Assembly: GCA_000320545.1 (NCBI GenBank)
Contig: ADNK01000782.1
Span: 1-40,947 of the forward strand
From: Bigelowiella natans CCMP2755
Taxonomy: Eukaryota; Cercozoa; Chlorarachniophyceae
DNA: 40,947 nucleotides
Direction of reading: 5' to 3'
The translations under genes were made by a program, and so were the position numbers. The notes beneath the pieces are model-generated. The model saw only the letters and a program-made list of their open reading frames with translations. It had not been told where the DNA came from and ran no database searches. Numbering within the stretch: position 1 is the first letter of the stretch; each line of letters begins with the position of its first letter. Below are positions 36,608-40,947 of the stretch, one piece after another.

Positions 36608-38467
36608 TTAATCAGGATCTTCGGGGATTAAAGGTACAACATCATTGTCCTTGACATCTATAACGTAACCTGTGAAATACATCCTTCAATTAATAATGTG
36701 TTTTTAGCAATGGGAAGAGTTTTACCCTTTGCAGAAGTCTTCTCACCGATTCCTGTTCCAACAGATATTTCGAAATCGATTGGGAAGCAGCAGAGCAATG
36801 ATAATAGAAAAAGAAAAAGAGGGAGGGGGAGGAGGAGTCACGAAATTTGTAATAAAACCGCTAAGATAAAGAAGATGTGTAATACCGTGAGCTTTCATCA
36901 CATGCTTGATGCCCATCTCAACATTCCGAAATCGGAAGTGACACTAGAGTTTATATAACGACCCCAACCGTGATTACGATGACATAAAACCACGTGTTAG
37001 TAGTATATGTATCCATGAAAATACCTCAGAACATTTCAATTTTCGCATCTCATAGTGAGAGAGCTGATGGTTCTCGAGATTGGCAAGAGTCGTAAACCTG
37101 ACAATGGTTGTTCGATTTTAAGTGCTCCCACCGTTGGTCCCATCAAATATCCAGTAGGAATTTGGAAAGGATATGAGACAAAGATATAAAAGAGAATTAA
37201 GGAGGTAGAGGCGACATCATCATGAAACATTACGAATCTCCAATTTATGATCCAACAGTACTGGAAATAGCATTTAAGACTGAAATTCTCACCCTAAATT
37301 GCACACTTTACACCGAAACGGCTTCGTTCGAGTGTGAATGTGCTTATGAACCCGTAGATTTGTCAGTTGTGAAAATCTGAGAGAAAGACAGGCGAAGAAT
37401 GAAAACAGCGTTTTCACTGCAAAAAGGCTCTAGAGGTGTTGCTACCTTTTCGAACAGTTCTTGCAACGGAATGGTTTATACCCAGAATGTACCCTACATG
37501 AATTTATTAATGTAAGATAATAAGGAATGGGGGAAGAGGTTATGGATTCTCGCACTGCTCGGCACCTTTCATGGGAAAAAAGTTCTCCAGAGGATACAAA
37601 TGTAGCGTTGCACTTCTCGCATCTGAAACAAGAGATTGTTGCATGGCAGGTGGTTGGTGTCAATCACTTCACTATGTAGAAATATTGCGAGTGTAAAATA
37701 CGTTTTATGGATCAGTCAATTTAGGAGAAAACCGTTTGTTTTTCCTTCCTGTATGAGTGTCAACATGTCTCCGAAAGTTGGCCTTGTCTGAGAAAGCTGT
37801 GTGTGCGGGGCAATATCTCAACATACCTTTCATAACCCTTTTCAATGGATTATACAATTCGACTGTGTTATCTACCTTTCGAGCATATTGAGCAGTTGAA
37901 GGGGCGTTCTCCCGTGTGAATTCGAAAGTGAGTCTTTGTATCATGCAATATTTAAGGCTTCACAATCAACTGACAGTCGAAAAAGAGAATTGTAATCTGA
38001 CCAGAAGAGTTGAGCGGCGAGAGAAAGTTCGTCCACAAATCGAACAATTCTTGCTGGTACTATTACTTGGTGCCTAGAATCACAAAAATAACTTCAGACT
38101 TCGGACAATGCAAGCATCGTTTTAAACACCTTTCGTCTGCGGCTGCAATTGTGTTCGAGGAAATGTTGTCTTTGGATAAAGTGCCTTTCACACCGCTGAC
38201 ACTTTACGGAATGTTCCAAAGTTGTTACAAACAAAGAATTGTTGAATTAAAATAGTGCTACCATAAATGGTTTGTGCGGACTATGCAAAAGCGAGTGACG
38301 CCTGTAGTTTGAGATATCATTGAACCCTGGTAGCAATACAATATACACTGTTCAGGTTCTATTCATTCGACGGTGTTCGTCCTAGAAGGAAATATGCTAC
38401 CTTTGTAGCATATGGAGCAATTGTACACTTTTTGAATATTCTTCCGTGCATACTGAACCCGCACATG
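36608..38467 (-). CDS. C2H2 zinc-finger protein with eight fingers
   Basis: Twelve exons chain in phase: 38467-38401, 38326-38262, 38201-38130, 38049-38002, 37933-37876, 37796-37733, 37622-37566, 37493-37446, 37376-37293, 37097-37025, 36943-36886 and 36669-36608 (251 residues in this part). Eight fingers follow each other: CSIC...HSLLH, CQRC...HNC (a C2HC variant), CSIC...HFRIH, CSIC...HVDTH, CEKC...HERVH, CKNC...HKHIH, CKVC...HQLSH and CSEC...HVMKAH. The linkers HTGERPF and HSGYKPF are canonical. The protein ends with a short acidic tail (PLIPEDPD). Upstream coding probably continues: a possible exon lies near 38566-38631, and the start codon was not found. The number and tandem layout suggest a DNA- or RNA-binding factor; a TFIIIA-like role is only a guess. 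Confidence 0.85.
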
Positions 38468-38631
38468 CTGGTATGTTTCACAACACTGTCAGCGAGTGTC
38501 TTCGCCGTAGGCATTTGGGTATTCGATTATGGCTGCATATTGTTATGATGAGGGTTTCGAACTACCTCGTCGCGAGAAGGCCTCATGATTATCCCCTCCG
38601 TCGCCACGTCGTAGTTGCTATTGATGGTCAC

Positions 38632-39291
38632 CTGGGAGGAGTATGTTAGAACTGGGAACGAGAGCGCGCAATGTTTCTGACCCAGAAGAGCAGCCACATC
38701 CATCCTGCAATGAGCCTGTTGCTCGAATACCCTTTTAGGTTCCTAATATACGCTCCACTGGGTGGAAACGGGGTCTCCGCACTTCATGCTGAGTCGTTGA
38801 TCATGGCCTACTCCTCGGGTCACGGGTCACGAGGCAAACAGAGACTGCGGTGACGGTGCGGAAAATATCCAACATTCCTGTCCTGCGACAAACCAATTTG
38901 TACTGTCGTAGTTATAAAACCTATGATGTTTTGCTGATTCTGGTTTTTCTTTTTATCTTGGAATTCGGATCACGCTTTGTTGGAGCATCATCCAGAGAGC
39001 AGGATTGACAGTGGTGAGTTCGAGTGGGAGGCCATCTGTTACCAGCCTGCGACAAGAATCATGGATGAACTTGTTTCATGACAGGCAAGCAGAGTGCGAC
39101 ATGCAGGGGAGGACGATGAGTCGGCACCTGCTCCGATGATTCTTGTACTCAAGCATTGGAAATGAAACACTTCATTCATTCATTCCTTCACGCACCATTC
39201 ATGTGGATGAGTTGGCATGTCTGACGATCCCTTCGATTCAAGCATTGGAACCTTCATTCACTTGTTCATTCGTTTGTTCACTCGTTCACTC
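38632..39291. other. Region upstream of the zinc-finger gene, no gene seen
   Basis: Probably the 5' region of the zinc-finger gene plus the insertion flank of the LTR element. Near 39165-39290 there are irregular TTCATTCA and TTCACTCG repeats. A long plus-strand frame from 39143 runs into the LTR and is not credible as a gene. Confidence 0.45.
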
Positions 39292-39617
39292 TGTTGCGCG
39301 TAAGGTGTTCACAGGCCGAGGCGCTACGTGCACAAGTAGGCAGGGGGGGGGAAAGGCACGTTTGCTTCCTTTTGAAGAGTTGTGTTTATTTTTATTAAAG
39401 ATTATATTTTTATTAAATCGTGCACTGCGTAATCATTCGCGAAGCTTTCGCGAATGCCGCCGCACGTGGGGCAGCACACTTCCGGTGTGCTGCCATGAGT
39501 CCCGCCGGAACCCACGTGCCTATGCTGTATTAATATCTACGTTATCTATATTCTATATCCGCGACAACCCCTTTGTTGTCGCACGTGACTTGTGCCCGCG
39601 TAGTGGTACGCGCTACA
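39292..39617 (-). repeat. 3' LTR (element orientation minus)
   Basis: Bounded by TG...CA in the element's orientation. It contains three strong inverted repeats: 39434-39456 (10-bp arms, 3-nt loop), 39462-39519 (9-bp outer and 9-bp inner arms) and 39561-39582 (8-bp arms). Confidence 0.8.
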
Positions 39618-39629
39618 CCTCCCCCAAGT
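39618..39629 (-). other. Polypurine tract of the LTR element
   Basis: On the minus strand ACTTGGGGGAGG directly precedes the TG that opens the 3' LTR, the expected place for plus-strand DNA priming in LTR elements. Confidence 0.65.
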
Positions 39630-39668
39630 CACGTTGCTCCTTCCTTCCTTCCTTATTCCCTTAGACCT

Positions 39669-40763
39669 TCATCGCTTTCGGAACTTCACCAACCACCAGG
39701 TAATAGATTCCTCTCTAACCTTATCTCCTTTGTCGCTTACCCAGAACTCACCTTCGTCCTTAGGTTCGTGTCCATACCAGCCCTCTGCATCAAGGTCCCC
39801 CAGGACCTTATACCAGTGCTCAAAGGGTAAGTCGGGAACAGCTAGGTAGAGTAGCTGATATTTTCCGTCCTTTATTTTCATAGCTACCCTCTCCATATTT
39901 CGTAATCCAGGGTAGCCTAGATAGACAATCTTCATGCGCCAATCGTCGTTCACCCTGACCTTATTGTTTCCATATTCCACATCGAACTTAGGTCGGGGTC
40001 CTAAACAAGGCATTGCTCGCTCCCACACAGTAGGGTTTACTTTAACATCCTCTAGGAGCTTCTCACCGATATCATAATTCTTTAGGTGACTGATGTGGCG
40101 CAAGGTGACCCTGTTCCCATCATAGATGTAGTACTGCTTCCTCCCCTTCCTCTCGGTAACCTTTGCAACGCCACCCCAGAAGGGGTCTTGTTTATTTCTC
40201 GATCTCAGATTTACCTTGGCCCTAACATACTGTCCTTCCTTTAGAACTCGGCCATCGTACGGGACCTTCTCGTCTTCGCTCTCGGTATCGTCGTCGTTGT
40301 CGTCGCCTTCTTCCCTCTCCTTATCCTTGATACCTCCCCCAGACGTGAAGGTGTCGTTTACTAACCCTTGTATCTTGTCTGGTGTGGTGCTATTTATCCT
40401 GCTTAGGTTGGCCAAGGTGCGGTGGAGTCGCTCTACCTTGGAGTTGGACTGGGCATAGTATACAGGTGAGGCATCAATATTAGGGTGTGGTAGCTGTAGA
40501 AGAGAGGTCTCATTATCCACATGTAACTTCTTTGGTATCTTGTTTATGCTAACTTCATCAGGGATAGCCTGGAGCTCAGACTCCCAGGTACGGTAGCAGT
40601 TAGTAAGCCTCTGCTTATATAAGCCTTTGTTCTTCTTAGCAACGTTGACCTTGATAATCTTTTTAACCCAGCACTTTCCAGTGGCCACATCAACGAAGGT
40701 AAGGTAGTGGAAGCCAAAGGTTGTTGCGCGTAAGGTGTTCACAGGCCGAGGCGCTACGTGCAC
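39669..40763 (-). pseudogene. Truncated retrotransposon integrase, start codon inside the LTR
   Basis: Open frame of 364 codons. The first 14 codons lie in the 5' LTR and are fused to the middle of an integrase core (HYLTFVDVATGK), so the N-terminal zinc-binding region and first catalytic Asp are absent. The second Asp is in HVDNE and the Glu in SKVERLHRTL; they are 27 residues apart rather than the usual 35. Downstream are an acidic linker and a GQYVRAKVNL...WGGVAKV region like the GPY/F module, then a C-terminal part I do not recognise. The frame is uninterrupted but the enzyme cannot be complete. Confidence 0.75.
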
Positions 40764-40947
40764 AAGTAGGCAGGGGGGGGGAAAGGCACGTTTGCTTCCT
40801 TTTGAAGAGTTGTGTTTATTTTTATTAAAGATTATATTTTTATTAAATCGTGCACTGCGTAATCATTCGCGAAGCTTTCGCGAATGCCGCCGCACGTGGG
40901 GCAGCACACTTCCGGTGTGCTGCCATGAGTCCCGCCGGAACCCACGT
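40722..40947 (-). repeat. 5' LTR, partial at window end
   Basis: Identical to 39292-39517 over all 226 bases. About 100 bases of it should lie beyond the window. Confidence 0.85.

Larger units (their letters stand above)
39292..40947 (-). mobile_element. Internally deleted LTR retrotransposon (runs off the window)
   Basis: A direct repeat starts at 39292 and again at 40722; the 226 bases visible in both copies are identical. On the minus strand the left copy is the 3' LTR: it begins TGTAGCG at 39617, just after a purine-rich tract, and ends GCGCAACA at 39292, giving TG...CA ends and about 326 bp. The right copy is the 5' LTR, cut by the window end. Between them is only about 1.1 kb encoding an integrase part. 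Gag, protease, RT, RNase H and a primer-binding site are missing: integrase sequence abuts the 5' LTR directly. Integrase as the last domain before the polypurine tract fits Ty3/gypsy order. Identity of the LTRs suggests a recent insertion. Confidence 0.78.

Noticed and set aside
39143-39664. 173-codon plus-strand frame
   Set aside because: It crosses from flanking repeats into the LTR, antisense to the element; no motif.

Overview
This window is nuclear DNA from an intron-rich unicellular eukaryote. Nearly every gene is broken into many short exons with GT-AG (rarely GC-AG) introns, and exon phases can be chained by hand over whole genes. There is no operon structure, no rRNA or tRNA gene that I could recognise, and microsatellites are abundant. 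I cannot name the lineage; an alga or other protist fits best. Gene models are read by eye from splice sites, phase continuity and protein motifs, without transcripts or database searches.

Layout, left to right. 1-2500: microsatellite-rich sequence with no supportable gene. About 2515-6615 (+): an ankyrin-repeat protein. 7729-10654 (-): a PEX11-type peroxisomal membrane protein. About 11309-16620 (+): a PRP4-type (PRPF4B) spliceosomal kinase with an Arg/Ser-rich N-terminus. 17149-18641 (-): a CFAP20-domain-like protein. 18923-24572 (+): a protein with a hydrophobic N-terminal leader, TPR-like helices and a JmjC domain of JMJD8 type. 25173-29747 (-): a nucleotide-sugar-transporter-like membrane protein (SLC35 family). 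30542-32414 (+): a 540-residue secreted protein of unknown family. 33464-35148 (-): a CaMK-like kinase that has lost two catalytic residues. 35557-36135 (+): an intronless membrane protein. 36608-38467 or beyond (-): a C2H2 zinc-finger protein with eight fingers. 39292 to the end: an internally deleted LTR retrotransposon whose two LTR copies are identical where both are visible.

The genes mostly alternate in strand, so convergent pairs share short downstream spacers (6616-7728, 16621-17148, 24573-25172, 32415-33463, 36136-36607). The first three spacers each carry one copy of the same roughly 43-bp sequence, and the last two share a different 14-mer. The genes do not form one pathway; they look like ordinary housekeeping and accessory nuclear genes (splicing, peroxisome, secretory pathway, cilium-type, transcription factor).

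The most interesting items are the probable pseudokinase, the leader-TPR-JmjC protein, the repeated element in convergent spacers, the chimeric LTR element whose open reading frame starts inside the LTR, the orphan secreted protein, and the sense-strand bias of microsatellites next to 3' splice sites.
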